In this document: in pieces, positions 22,875 through 34,217 of the stretch
Layout: every line of letters begins with the position of its first letter
Numbering within the stretch: position 1 is the first letter of the stretch
Assembly: GCA_035610365.1 (NCBI GenBank)
Contig: CM069439.1
Coordinates: 1,984,001-2,048,000, forward strand
DNA from: Aquatica leii
Lineage: Eukaryota; Arthropoda; Insecta; Coleoptera; Lampyridae
DNA length: 64,000 nucleotides
Direction of reading: 5' to 3'
Made by a program: the position numbers and the translations under genes
Notes under the pieces: model-generated
Told to the model about the DNA's origin: nothing
What the model saw: the letters and a program-made list of their open reading frames with translations, nothing else
Database searches by the model: none

Positions 22875-22997
22875 GTCAATTTCTTACAAGCTGAGCTTTT
22901 GTCACACGTTATAGTAGACATCTTCAGAACCTATATATATAAGTTTATTCCAGGCTTTGAAGATGTGTGACGAAAGCTCAGCTTGTGAGAAATCGAC
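22875..22997. repeat. Inverted pair of about 45-nt repeats, related to Penelope-like 3' tails
   Basis: GTCAATTTCTTACAAGCTGA (starting at 22875) and its inverted partner ending at 22997 continue through AGCTTTTGTCACAC and ATCTTCA. The left copy has 10 extra bases (GTTATAGTAG) between them. The spacer of about 20 bp is AT-rich. Read outward from the centre, each copy has GAAGATG...GTGTGAC-AAAGCTCAGCTTG, similar to the tail seen at 20470-20545. This is a head-to-head arrangement of one short tail sequence. Confidence 0.6.
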
Positions 22998-24654
22998 AAC
23001 ACGGGAATTATGTAGAATAAACAATTGTAATAGTTTTATTTAGATTTTGTATTCTAAAACTATTTGTAAAATTCCCAAAACGTAGAAAAGCATTCTCAAG
23101 ATTGTCAATGTTCTAGAAATCTCCTCCTCGTTCTCTAGATACGTACCAGCCATTCTAAGATAATCTTGTATTATAAAACAAAAAAAGTTTTATAAAATAA
23201 AAATGTAATACAAATAAAAAGTTCAACAAAGTATTTTTAAGAGCAAAAAACGGTAATGAAAACTAAGTGTTTTTTATTGTTGGTTTTCTAATTATGCTTA
23301 ACATACCAGAACAAAATATTATAATGTAATTTTAAGAATACGTCAAAAATTATTATAGATTGAGTTTGAAGAAAATTATAATGATGTTATGTACCCCATA
23401 TATTTTATTGCTGTTTATGTTTATTGTTTTATTATATTTATCATTATTATTGAGATTAGGTACAGAATTACTTACAACCGTTATTTTATTGTTAGTTCAA
23501 ATACTACTCATATATACGTTTTTATCTTTTGTATAACAAAACTGCTTTTGATTTTTAAGAAATAAGATTTTTTTAAAATTTATGTGACTAAAAAATTAAT
23601 TCTAATTTGTCTAGTGTATGTTATAGTCCTTTTCGGTTAACACATAATGAGATTAGGTACTTTATTAGAAATTGTCGGTTTTTCGGTAGATATAACAGTA
23701 CAGTCTACTTTTTGTCACGATCTACTTTACAAGTTGCTTCTCCCAATCCAAAAGTATAATTGAAATTTAAATCTCAACCGTTGCTAATTGTTTATTTCTA
23801 CGTGAAAGGTGCTACATATTTTGTCAAAACATAAGATTATCACTCCGTTTTCCATTATTTGAATAGAACCGACCGAGACGTTATTTCTTTTTATTCCGAA
23901 AGCGTTTATGGCATTTTTTACTCTTGTGTTCAGAGACGGATTAAAGTCGATCGAGGCGCTTGGCGGCAACAAAAAATTAGGCCCCCTTTACACAAAATGT
24001 TTTTTATTTACTTTAAATTGTATTCTAACAATTTTTTTTAAACGTTCGTTAATTGATTTTACAAAATACACAAATAATACAAAAAAATCTATCTAGAAGA
24101 AAAAAATTTGTTTTGTTCTTATCAAAAAAAGAAAAATGAGGTGATTGATGTGAAAAATATCTGACGTAGAAATCAAGACTTACTACAGTAAACTGCAAAT
24201 TTACATGCTTTGTTGATTTTTGAAAACGAAAACTTTCTATTTATTTTTATTTTATTTGTTTCGATTTAATACAACTGAAATGCACTAAAAATCAAAATAA
24301 AATTTAATTTAATTACAATTAAACGACGATATTTTTATTTACCTAAAATTACTTTTTGAATTCTTAATATTAACTTTGGCAGTTGTAATAGATTTAAGTT
24401 GAATGTTATTGACATCGGTTTCAAAAACTAATTTATGTAAGTAAAGATTTTGTCGTTCAATTGCAACTAAATTGAATTATTTTTTACTTTTTAGTGCTTT
24501 TTATTTGATGCATTTTTTTGAAATTAGTGTTTTTTTTGTTAAAACATTTTTTTTCTTTTTTTAGTGATGTTATAGTTACTGAAAACCTTGAAAATGTACA
24601 TCGTTTAAGAGAATTTCATGTTGAAGTTTTTCTTATAAATTCTATCGTCATAAT
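22998..24654. other. AT-rich stretch; one possible hAT-like end
   Basis: A CAGAGACGGATTAAAGTCGA segment at about 23932-23951, followed by GGCGCTTGGCGGC and GGCCCCCTTTA, resembles hAT-type terminal sequence, but no partner end was found. The rest is featureless. Confidence 0.35.
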
Positions 24655-24815
24655 TTGACCAAATTAAAATGGGACCACTCATAAAGTACCTTTTTTTCTA
24701 ATAAAAGAATCATTAAAATTGGTCAACGTGATAAAGAATTATCGCTGAAGGATACATAAAATATATATTTCGACGAATTGAAAACCGCCTTTTTTTTAAG
24801 TCTGTTTAAAATAAA
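24655..24815. repeat. Remnant resembling a dispersed insect repeat
   Basis: The block GGGACCACTCATAAAGTACC, then TTAAAATTGGTCAACGTGAT, AAAGAATTATCGCTGAAGG and GACGAATTGAAAACCGCC has the look of the 3' ends of widespread insect retroelement repeats. Recognition is from general memory of such repeats and is not proven. Confidence 0.35.
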
Positions 24816-25211
24816 TTTTGTTTTTATCATTATACAAGTATTTAATATTTTTCGTGTTGCTTTCATTTTTTTGCACTATTTCATTATTTTATTAAACATA
24901 TCTTTTTTGAAATTTTTGACCAAAAAATTATGTTTTTAATATAGTATTTACAATTAATACTTTATTTAGTTTGTTACCGATTTCATAATTTTGCTTGTTA
25001 ATATTTATTTAGTTTTGTTACTTCTCAATTCTTCATTACTTTTGTTTTCATTTTCATATGTATGTTTCCGTCTTTGTAATGCACATCTATAATCTTATTT
25101 AGTACGTTAAAACGTAGCTTTTTCACATCTTGAAACAAATAAACATGAATTTTAAAAACATGAGTTTATATTTATATTATATGTACGTATATGTTTTTTC
25201 TCCTTAAACCG

Positions 25212-25352
25212 ACCGCTGCTTGTGGTTGTACACTTATTGGACAAGCTAGTAAAAGCGTAAGAATGCGTATAAAAGAACAGATGGAAGATTATGGTAAAAG
25301 TAAAACTTGTGCAAACACGAAAGCTACTATTTCAAAATTTTATATAAGTTAG
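25212..25352 (+). pseudogene. Penelope-like GIY-YIG nuclease fragment
   Basis: The plus strand is open for 46 codons and reads TAACGCTLIGQASKSVRMRI followed by KEQMEDYGKSK. This matches the CGxxYIGQTxRSVxxRIKEHxxD block of the GIY-YIG domain of Penelope-like elements; the second Tyr of the motif is Leu here. It ends at a stop at 25350-25352. No reverse transcriptase part is seen upstream. Confidence 0.5.
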
Positions 25353-28300
25353 AATAGAAGTAAGCTATAAAGAAGGTCTTGACGCAAAAAAGATGTATCT
25401 GTCATTATTTAAAGCTTTCAGCAGGCAATAACTAGTGAGTAGTTTTGTAAGAAATTTTTTGGTGTTCATCAGATGTCAGTTGTCAGAAGTTCTGTTTCTT
25501 TTTGCTTTTTTTAAACAATTCTTTAAAGAATTGTTTAAGTTAAAAATTATCTCCAGTGTTACAGAAACACTCTGAAAGTGTTTAGAGTTGCTATTTTTGT
25601 AACGTTTCATGTATTTGACTGCTAAATAGACGCGCTTAATATTTTAAATATGTTTTTCCACAACTTTATCTGTCACATGGCAGATAACTGTGGCTAGGTT
25701 CCGGAATCTATGGACAATTTTCTCAAATCGACCAGTTTTCATTAAAGTATATAAATAGTGGATCAAAATATTATTTTTATTTTGTGTTCAAAATCTTAAT
25801 GTTTTTGTTAATAATATCAAAATAACGGTGCAAAAAGTTTTTCGTGTCGTAATTTTATTGTACACATAAAAGTGTGCCGTTCCAGTGTTTGATGAGTGAA
25901 TGCAAAAGTTATACATACAAAGTTATCTAAAATAAAAGTGTCACAGATTGTAGTTTTGGCAGGAGAGCGTTTTGGTGATGATCAAAATACAGACACATAT
26001 TGGTTAATTTTTTGCCAATTCAGATTTTTTTAAGTTCAAAAGAAATCTTGTTTTTGACTGATGTAGTTGCAGTTTTGCTTTCCTTCCGCTTTGTTTTTAG
26101 GCGAGTGTCTATCTTATCGCAAACCTTACAGGTATCAGATTTGGGATATGTAAAACTTATATTAAAATTGGCTTTGATAAGCAAAAATAAAAGTGGTAAC
26201 TGACTTTTAGGTGTGTGCTCATTCTTTTTGTCCGTAAACCAGTACAGCTTCGTTTTTTAAATTAAATTTTTACACACCCTAGTTTGAAATATTCAGTGCA
26301 AATAGAAAATAATAATAATAGTATAATAGTTGCCAATACTTGAGTAGCTCATGTATTAATTACCAGAAGACGAACCTTTCGATAGTTAATAATGTATTTT
26401 ATTAACAACTACAGCAAAACATGATTGTGTCTATTATTATTCAAACAAAAAGGTTTTTGCCTCGTATTTGTTGCTACAGCGTTTGCTAGTTCTTGCGGTT
26501 CTTTTAGATATTGGAGCCACTGTTCTGCAGAGGTAAATATCTCGTTGCATTTTATCGTCAATTTCATGAAAATTTTGTAGGATAATTAAACTCTTTTCGA
26601 CCGAGATTTCTCAAAACGTTTATATTTGCAATGACTATGTTTTACAGTTGATCTAAGAGGCCCGTGCTTATAGTTGTCACTTGAATCACCACTAAATAGC
26701 TTCAAATCTCTTTTATAATCACTTATTTTATTAGAACAAATACTGCACCTACCGATGCACGTTGCGGAATGTTTTGGGGCATTTGGTTATGTTTAGCAGT
26801 GGTTTAGAGCATAAAGGACGTATATTGCAAGTATGCAAGGATTTATATGTATAACTGATTGCCAACCTCCTCTATAATATAGTTAGATGCATCGTTCTTG
26901 TTCGAAATGATTGAGCATGTATAGTTGCATACAGTTACGTAGATAACCCAAAACGGGAAAAACTACAGATACATCCTTTTTGCATCAAAGTTTTTAATTT
27001 ATACTTAATATCAGTTTTGTTTAGATATACAGCAAATAATATTTTCTTTAATTTCTAAAATGTTTCTTTTGATAAATTCCTTTACAGTTTTACTTGTGTA
27101 GTAGTATCAACAAAATACTCGTTATAAATTTTATTCTGTGCACGCAAATTTGCTCAAATGAATGAGCCACGCTTACGTGGTATACACACATTTTTACATT
27201 TATCGTAAAACTAACAAAAGTTTAAAAAGATAAGTTGGCAGTTATGTTTATAATTAACAGGTGTTTCACCTCGAGCAAAATTAATTACATCGTGTAAATA
27301 AAAATGTAATGTACAGTATTGATTATAATGAACATTAAATTTATAAACATTGTTTTTTTTAATGTTTTTTAAGTTTTTTCGTTGTTTTTTTAGACGAACA
27401 ATTTGTTTTAAGTTATTACTGCTTATTCGACCTTTTTTAATGTGTGTTCAAGTAGTAGATTTACTTTTATATACGGTTACTGTTTCGTTTTTAATTATTT
27501 TTTTTTATTATTGTACAGTTATTTATAACGGTTTAATTTATTTGTAGATTCTTAAAGTTCCGTTTATTTGTCTAACTGTATCTTTATTGTTCGTTCTGTT
27601 TATTTTCCTGTAATACAAACAAGCAGTTGACTTTTTATATTATTCTCTATTTATTATTCTTTAATTGTTTCATAAACACAAAGCTGTTACCAGTTTCTTA
27701 AAATTGTCTTTCAAAATAAATGCAGAAAAGAAACAGTTTTAATTACAGACTCTCAAGTTGATACTATTGCATTTGAAGTACTTTTTTAAAACTTTATAAA
27801 AAGGAATTTTCCATATTTAACGTAATTTTTCACTTTTGCTGAACCGTATATAAAATTAATTAAAAATATTACAAACGGTAGCGTTTTAACTTTTTTACAT
27901 CGTAATATTTACAGATTTTTTCTGATCGTTAAGTATTAAATTTTAGAGTTACGTAATTAACATGCTAATGCATTTAATATGTACACTGTGGTTAGTTTAG
28001 TTGCTACTGATTGACAACATTAAAAAAAAGATTTTAATTAACTGTATTTAAGAAAAATGTATATTTAAAGAGCATAAACATTGCAATAAGTTAACAGTTT
28101 TAAATATTTACATGAAATGGAAGTAGTTAAACATTGCATGTAAGTTTCTAACAAATAAACATTTAAATTATGTAGTAGTAAATATTCAACAGTAATTTAA
28201 ATTTTATTTAATAGCTACAATTAACAACCATTTAAAATGTTTATTAACGATTAAGTACGTTAAAAACATTATTTATAAAGTTAACATAAATCAAGACTTG

Positions 28301-28488
28301 CTGAAACAATTAGTTTTAATTTTATGCTTTTTTTAATAGCAATACATAAGATGTTCTACGTGAACAAACAGTTGTTAATTTGCGAAATTTAGTTTGAGAT
28401 AAAGTATAACATAATAATTACGCATCATTTTATATAAGCTGTTAGTTTAGCGTAGTTAACAGCCAGGCAAATACGCTTGGCCCAAAGT
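25353..28488. other. Mostly AT-rich; one coding-like unknown patch at 26400-26800
   Basis: On the minus strand around 26450-26780 one frame reads SNKISDYKRDLKLFSGDSSD, then YKHGPLRSTVKHSHCKYKRF, and later EQWLQYLKEPQELANAVATN. The composition looks like real protein with Cys/His residues, but I cannot place the family and several stops interrupt it. The rest of the interval shows nothing. Confidence 0.35.
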
Positions 28489-28915
28489 AACTACAAAACG
28501 TGTACAAAAATATTTGAAAGGAGGTTAAGAAATCAAATAGAATTAAAACTAGAAACAAAACAAGCAGTATTCAGGCCAAATAGACAAACAATGACAAACA
28601 AATGACAATATATATACAATCAGAGGCATATAATAGAAAAAAAGAAGAAGGAAAAGGCTGCTTTTGATACAGTAAACAAAAGAGAAGTTTGGAAAACGCT
28701 GAAAAAATTGAAAATAGACAAGGAACTAATAAGTTCAATAAGAAGTACATATGAAACATTTGTTTAACTATTTAAAAGTACAATTAGCAAGGCAAAGATG
28801 AATTTATGATGAATTGAATTGATGATGAATTTAAAATGAACAAAGTAATTAAGCAAAGCGACAGCTTAAACCCCTTACTCTTTATAACTATAATCGACAA
28901 GTACTAAACAAATAA
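28489..28915 (+). pseudogene. RTE-like reverse transcriptase fragment
   Basis: The plus strand reads NYKTCTKIFERRLRNQIELK then LETKQAVFRPNRQ, the fingers block xxKIxxRRLxxxLExxLxxxQxGFRPxRS of non-LTR reverse transcriptases. After a frame change it gives KAAFDTVNKREVWKTLKKLK and IDKELISSIRSTYETF, the AFDxVxRxxLWxxLxxxGIP block with one catalytic Asp. Then VIKQSDSLNPLLFITIIDK follows, equivalent to xGVRQGDSLSPLLFNIxxD. The YxDD box lies beyond the break. Stops and a frameshift are present. It is complementary in coverage to the thumb and C-terminal fragment at 21026-21485. Confidence 0.75.
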
Positions 28916-28954
28916 AAAAAAAATAAGGTGGAAACGGCAATAAAGAGGTAAAGT

Positions 28955-29130
28955 TTGTAAGTTTGTATGTATAAGTTCAACTCGAAAACTACTCATCCGA
29001 TTAAAAAAATTCCTTCACCCATATTTAGAATGGATTTTTAAAGTGGACATAGGTTATACATTATTGCGCTAAAATAAAAAGGCTTTTTGTGGTGATTTAT
29101 TTTACAACTAAACGCGGCGAAAAAGTGATA
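28955..29130 (-). repeat. RTE-like 3' end remnant
   Basis: On the minus strand the order ATAACCTATGTCCACTTTAA, a GGGTGAAGGAATTTTTTTAA block, ATCGGATGAGTAGTTTTCGA and a final TACATACAAAC-type run resembles the well-known 3' ends of insect RTE-type elements (xxCGGTTxAGTAGTTTTxGAG). It is on the opposite strand to the RT fragment next to it, so it is a separate insertion or an inverted piece. Confidence 0.45.
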
Positions 29131-29184
29131 GAACGATGCGTTTTTTATAGAGTAGTTTTAGAACTCCTTTTCTGCACTTCTGAT

Positions 29185-30112
29185 TTTTACTTGTCAATAA
29201 GTTTATAGCAAGGGGCTTTTTTTTATAGGTTAGCCTTTATTTGCCGAAAATCGTTGTGTGTTGCGTTTGGTATGCTTTGCATTTACACAGCAAATGCTGC
29301 GGAGTCTCGTCGTCTATGTCTTTGTTAAGGCTACAATGCATTATTATTATTTCTGTGAGTTTCTTTAGAAGAGTTTTTCTATAGTTTTTTTTTTTATGTT
29401 TTGCTGTTAATTTGCTGTGGATTATTTCATTTCCGGTATCGTAAGAGATTTCGAAGGTAGGTTGAAGTTTTTAGCTAGTGTGTCCGCTACTAGGGTTTCC
29501 TTGACATTGTGGTCTGTTGTTACTAGACTAACTGCACTTTTTAGCAATGCTTTCAGACTGTTTATGCATGCCATAATCAGTTTGGATTTTATTACTGGTG
29601 ATCTTAGCATCAGTAGTGCTGCTTGACTGTCAGAGAAGATCTACATCAGGTCCTTTGTGTATGATCTCGAGTCGATAATATTTTTGACGCACCAGTCAAT
29701 AGCAGCAATTTTAGTTTGAAAAGCGGACCCATACTCAAGGTGCTTCCATATATTTTCGCATTGGTACCGTTGCGATTTTTGGCCATATGTGTGCATCAGA
29801 TAGTTTTATAACTAAACTCGAGTAAATGTTTTTTTCTCCACTTGCCTCGTTACTGTATTATCTCTGTAAATTTTCTTAAGATGTGGTAATCTTTTGTGAA
29901 GTCGAATCTGATTGTTAATATTGTTTCTTCACGCAGCACGTTGTACCTACCCAGTTTTTATGTCTCAGTAATTGACATGTGTTCATTAATCTGCAGCCTG
30001 CATGTCGCTTGTCTTGCTTTCATCATTACAACGAGGTGTAATGGTGAAAGTGAAAGTAATACTTCTATGACTGTTGTGTTTTTATTGCTTCTGTTCTCAG
30101 CAGACATGCCAT
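29185..30112 (-). pseudogene. I/R1-type non-LTR retrotransposon, RNase H and C-terminal end, decayed
   Basis: From right to left on the minus strand: TTVIEVLLSLSPLHLVVMMK, then ARQATCRLQI, matching the TPTAAxExLLxLxPLxLxxxxxAxxxxxRL link before RNase H. Next is EYGSAFQTKIAAIDWCVKNI, the xxxTVFQAEIxAIxxxxxxI strand, and IFSDSQAAL, the catalytic SDSQAAL block of RNase H. Then comes VTTDHNVKETLVADTLAKN, the HxGxxGNExADxLAK block with His changed, and finally DIDDETPQHLLCKCKAY, the C-terminal ETxxHLLCxCP zinc-binding block. This is the end of an I/R1-type ORF2 protein. The jockey/CR1-type element to the right ends at its edge and probably inserted into it or landed next to it. Confidence 0.75.
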
Positions 30113-30323
30113 TTAATTATACATATATATTTGTAAAGGATCAAAACAATTTTGATATAGACATTGTCATAGCATACAGGTAACATGTAAATTGTATATA
30201 AACATTAGTCACAAAAACAACAGAAACAGAAACAAAATTTAAAAATTAAAATAAAAAAAGGTATGAAATAGAACAATATAATTATGATAACATCAGTTTA
30301 AGAATATAGATTTAGTACTGTTT

Positions 30324-33020
30324 CTAGGTGGTGTTGGTGCATCTAAAGAATTCATCTAAGTTATAGAATGAGTGCTCAATTAATAAGCATCTTAATGAAT
30401 ATTTAAAATTTTTATCATTCTGTAAGGATTTGATGCTATCCGGCAAACAATTGAAAATTTTTAGCCCCATTACATTAAGCGCTCTGAGAGTGGCGTTACA
30501 TCTTGCAAAGGGAATATAATACTTATTTTTATACCTAGTATTAAAGTTATGAATATCTTTACGGCAGGAGAATTTTTTTCTTGCACTTGAATACATAGAA
30601 ACACATCTCAAATATATATGGAGGCTTATGCTATTATGCTAAAATCTTTAAAAATACTTTTCCAGGATTTTGTACTTGCAACCCCTGCCATTATACGTAC
30701 AATACGTTCTTGTGCTACAAAGACTGGTTTCACGTGAGTTGAATTCCCCCACAGGCACACGGTGTAACGTAATCGACTTTCAACATGCGCGTGATAAATA
30801 GAGACAAACTGCTTTTTATTTAAAACGTTTTGCAGATGCCTAAAAGCATACGATAAGGCACTTAATTTAGAGGTCAACTTATCACAGTGTAGTTGGAACG
30901 ATAAAGTGCTATCAAGATAAATGCCCAGAAATTTGGGACAAGAAGCGCTGCTCGATATTACATCGCCATTTACCAAGATATTTACCTTACTTTTTTTTTG
31001 TGTGGTTATGAGACTGTGTAAGTACAGTTTTATTCGTATTGAAGTACAGTCCAATATTGTTTATATGATTAACAATATTTGTTAGTGACATGGCACACTT
31101 AACTTCAAGTGAGTCATTGTTCAAATCGGAAAGTAACAGAGAGATGTCATCAGCGTACAGGACATGCTCACCACGAATTACATCACTTATCTGATTGATG
31201 TATAAAATAAACAAAACCGGGCCAAGGACAGATCCTTGAGAGACCCCCATCGTGACTGGTAGTTTTCCAGAGATGCAGTTTGATGCATTGTTAGAATTGA
31301 GATTTGAGCAGCACACAAACTGGTACCTGTCTGACAAAAAGGAAGATATCCAAGTGAGCGGCACACCTCTTATTCCATAGTTGTCCAAAATTTTCAAAAG
31401 TTTAGGATGATTGACGCAGTCAAAGGCCCTACTTAAGTCATAGAATATTCCTACCGGGCATTCGCCAGCCTCAATGTATTGCATAAACGCATTATAAAAA
31501 TTATACAATGTTGTGGAAGTTGATTTGTCTTTGTGAAAGCCGTGTTGGTTATGCTTAAGGATATTACACCTTTCGACAAACTTTATAAGTCGGTCTAAGA
31601 AGGCATATTCAAAAACCTTTGATAAACTCTCCGATACCGTTATGGGTCTGTAGTTGACTAATAAGGATGGATCATCCATTTTATAAAGAGGCACCATCTT
31701 ACCAGTTTTCAGTCGCTCCGGGAAATTCCCAGTCCTAAAAGACAGATTGACCAGATAAGTTAAGGGAAAAATATAAAACTAAGGGTCTTTTTAAGAATAG
31801 ATATCGGGATCTCATCAGAACCTGAGGAATGTTTGTTTTTTAATTTTGACTTAAGCAGATTAAATAGTTCGATTTCACTGAAAGGATGCAGAAACAGAGT
31901 GCGTTTATTACACTTTTCGTTATGAACAGGAGATATGTATGTGGTATTTATATTTTTAACGATCTCAAGAGGAGATTCAACAAAATATTTATTGAATTCT
32001 GATGAGATGATTTTTAAGTCGTCTACCACTAGGCCCTTAACTTTTATTTTATGGTTAACCCTGTTGCTATTGCCAGATCTATTTGTTAGCTCGTTAACAG
32101 TATTTCATAAAGCACGAGTATTATCCTTTGCGACGGATATTTTGTTTTGATAGTTTCTTTTGGTTATTTTAACTAGCAGTCGATGTTTGATCCTGGCTTG
32201 TTGATAAACTGGCATTAAAGCACTATAAGAATATTTTAGGATAAATAGATCTTTAAGAGCTAAACTAGATTTTAAAACTTTGGGATTGGTCTATGATTTG
32301 TTACTGTTTATAACCCTGAATGAAGCAGAATATAATAGAACGTATCAAAACCATATTTAAAGTCATTATAACTCTCTACTGCGGTCCATTCCTCGCTTTC
32401 AAGAGCATTCTCAAAACGCTCAATATTAGATGTACAAAAACTCCTTTTAACAACATATTTGTCATTAATACAATATTTCTGTAATAACAATATATTATCA
32501 GATATCTGGTTGCCTAGAACGCAGCATGCGCCCTCATTTGGAAAATTTAAAAAAAATGGTCAATTATAGTCGACGACGTGTGTGAAATCCGTGTGGGCCA
32601 ATTCACTACCGGCTTACAATTGTAACCATCCAGCAAATCGCATAATATTTGAAAGATTTATTTTTATACCTATCTAAGTTGAAACACCGCAAATCAAAAC
32701 ATTCATAGTGTAATTCTTATTGCTTACTTTAAATGAGACAGCGCAGATTTCAAAGTGTTTTTCAATAGAATACTTATTCAAGTCAATTGGGGAAACATTG
32801 ATATATTTTTTACTCCAGATGTCCACACTACCGCAGGTATGTAATTTTCTACAGTAAAAATTTGCTAGTTCGTATCCATCAATAACAAAATTCTCCAAGA
32901 CATTAAATTTTACACCTATTTCAACTAAACACAAGAAATATACATTAACAAAATTACAAATTTCAGTTTGAAGTAAATCTAAATTACATGAATTAATGAT
33001 ATTTATATTGAGTAGCAAAA
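30324..33020 (-). pseudogene. ORF2: endonuclease and reverse transcriptase, several frameshifts and one deletion
   Basis: Endonuclease pieces at 32674-33018 read NIINSCNLDLLQTEICNF, then DGYELANFYCRK and NKYSIEKHFEICAVSF; after a gap NWPTRISHTSSTIIDHFF appears near 32560-32620, the PTRxxxxSxTxID block. The GDFN block expected between these is missing, so about 40-50 codons are deleted. The main RT frame (30987-31697) has VNYRPITVSESLSKVFE, HGFHKDKSTST, FYDLSRAFDCVNH, VSQGSVLGPVLFILYIN and the catalytic YADD at about 31150. The thumb continues in another frame (FLGIYLDSTLSF, SRLRYTVCLWGNS) and the C-terminus in a third (30324-30611). Such proteins nick DNA and copy RNA at the nick. This copy is inactive. 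Confidence 0.88.
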
Positions 33021-33059
33021 GACTGGGATTAAAACCAGCATTTCCTAAGTTTTGTGCAC

Positions 33060-33849
33060 AACCTCTGAGTTTCGTCGGTAAAAAAACCGACTGATTGCTG
33101 CTCCACAGGGTCAGACATCCGGATTCATAGCATCCCTGAAATTTTTCTCGTAAATTGAGATTTTAAAAGAAGCGTATAAATCAGGTTTCTTTGATGTAAG
33201 AGTTTCACATTGTACCTCAGGAAAAGTTTTTTTCAGGCAATTTGTTAAACTTTCAACTGTAGTTTTTGGATCTAACACATGTAAACTAACACTCCTAGGA
33301 ACACCCAGGACATCATTTGAGTTACTGCTGCCGATTACCACTACTCTTTTTCGTTTCTTCTCGGTTGCTATCTCCCACTCTGGTTTTCCATTTCATTCAT
33401 TCCAATTTTCATTGTTTCCCAAGCTACCCTTTACAGTGTCGGCATATGATGTAGTAGCTACTGGTGTAGTGATCTCTTTCATAGGTTTATCCACTTTATT
33501 AGAATTTTTTGTGTTTAAAAACTCCTTTTCAATTGCGTTGACCTTTTGTTTATTGTTATTTTTATTCTTATCCGAATGTGCTGTTGCGATAACCGTATTG
33601 TTATTGGTCGTGTTCGCTTTCATATTTGGCGTATTATTTACTTTGTTAGCATTTGCGACTTTTAAAGTATTTACCTCATTGATTAACTGATTTGATCTTC
33701 TAGAAGCATTATTTTATCACGCAGTTCCTTAATGATATTGTCCTTTTTTTACTGCATACACTACACGTCAGTGGTTTTTTAACACTTCTGCTACCGTAAT
33801 TACATAAAAATTCTACGAGTACCAAAACCGACTTTTCATTCGCCGTCAT
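33060..33849 (-). pseudogene. ORF1-like nucleic-acid binding protein, frameshifted
   Basis: The minus strand starts at 33849 with MTANEKSVLVLVEFLCNYGS and a CSVCSKK pair of Cys. After a frameshift it has a Glu/Lys/Leu-rich coiled-coil-like stretch (ELRDKIMLLEDQI), then a long Asn/Lys-rich linker (33393-33623). A conserved-looking domain at 33111-33341 contains VVIGSSNSNDVLGVPRSVSL and ASFKISIYEKNFRDAMNPDV, followed after a stop by PCGAAISRFFYRR. The last part matches the WPEGxxVRxFF-type end seen in ORF1 proteins of insect jockey-like elements. It would bind element RNA. It lies directly upstream of ORF2, as expected. Confidence 0.6.
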
Positions 33850-34217
33850 AATTTATGTATGTGTTGATGGGTCTTGTCACCACAATATATAACCATTTGG
33901 TCATTGTGGGTTTTAATCTCCATGTATGACCGACCATCAGTTTGGTTGCATTAAGAATCCCGATGGATTTTTATGTGACTTTTTCTAGATGAGTCTTGTT
34001 TCTTACTTCTAGGTCCTAGTGCGTTGGAACTGCAGTTAACGATAAACCTGGGAAATGTTTTTGCTGTAGTTTTAATTTTTAGCATAGAGCCGATGTTTCT
34101 AGTATGGTATTTCGTCAGAGATTTTTGGAAGCAAGAACATGTAGGTTTGTTTTCTACGTTCTCACAGTACTTACTTTGTACACAACATTGCTTGCACAAG
34201 TAGTTTAAATTTTGCAA
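33850..34217 (-). other. Cys-rich open frame upstream of the non-LTR element
   Basis: An 88-codon minus-strand frame (33951-34217) begins MQNLNYLCKQCCVQSKYCEN and contains KPTCSCFQKSLTKYHTRNIG. Two CxxC-like pairs and basic residues look protein-like. I do not recognise the family. It may be a 5' part of the neighbouring element or a different TE. Confidence 0.3.

Larger units (their letters stand above)
30113..33849 (-). mobile_element. Decayed jockey/CR1-type non-LTR retrotransposon with both ORFs
   Basis: The minus strand carries an ORF1-like region (33060-33849), an ORF2 with endonuclease and reverse transcriptase (30324-33020) and a 3' untranslated part of about 210 bp. The 3' end is placed near 30113, where recognisable I/R1-type coding sequence starts. 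No clear poly-A tail is visible, and a 5' end beyond 33849 is possible. Frameshifts are frequent but the order of parts is intact, so this is a near-complete element of moderate age. Confidence 0.75.

Noticed and set aside
23932..23995. End of a hAT transposon (CAGAGACGGATT...)
   Set aside because: No inverted partner or 8-bp duplication was found, so it is not listed as an element.
30624..33690. Plus-strand ORFs at 31935-32150 and 33412-33690
   Set aside because: They are antisense to the non-LTR ORF1 and ORF2 regions and have no independent support.
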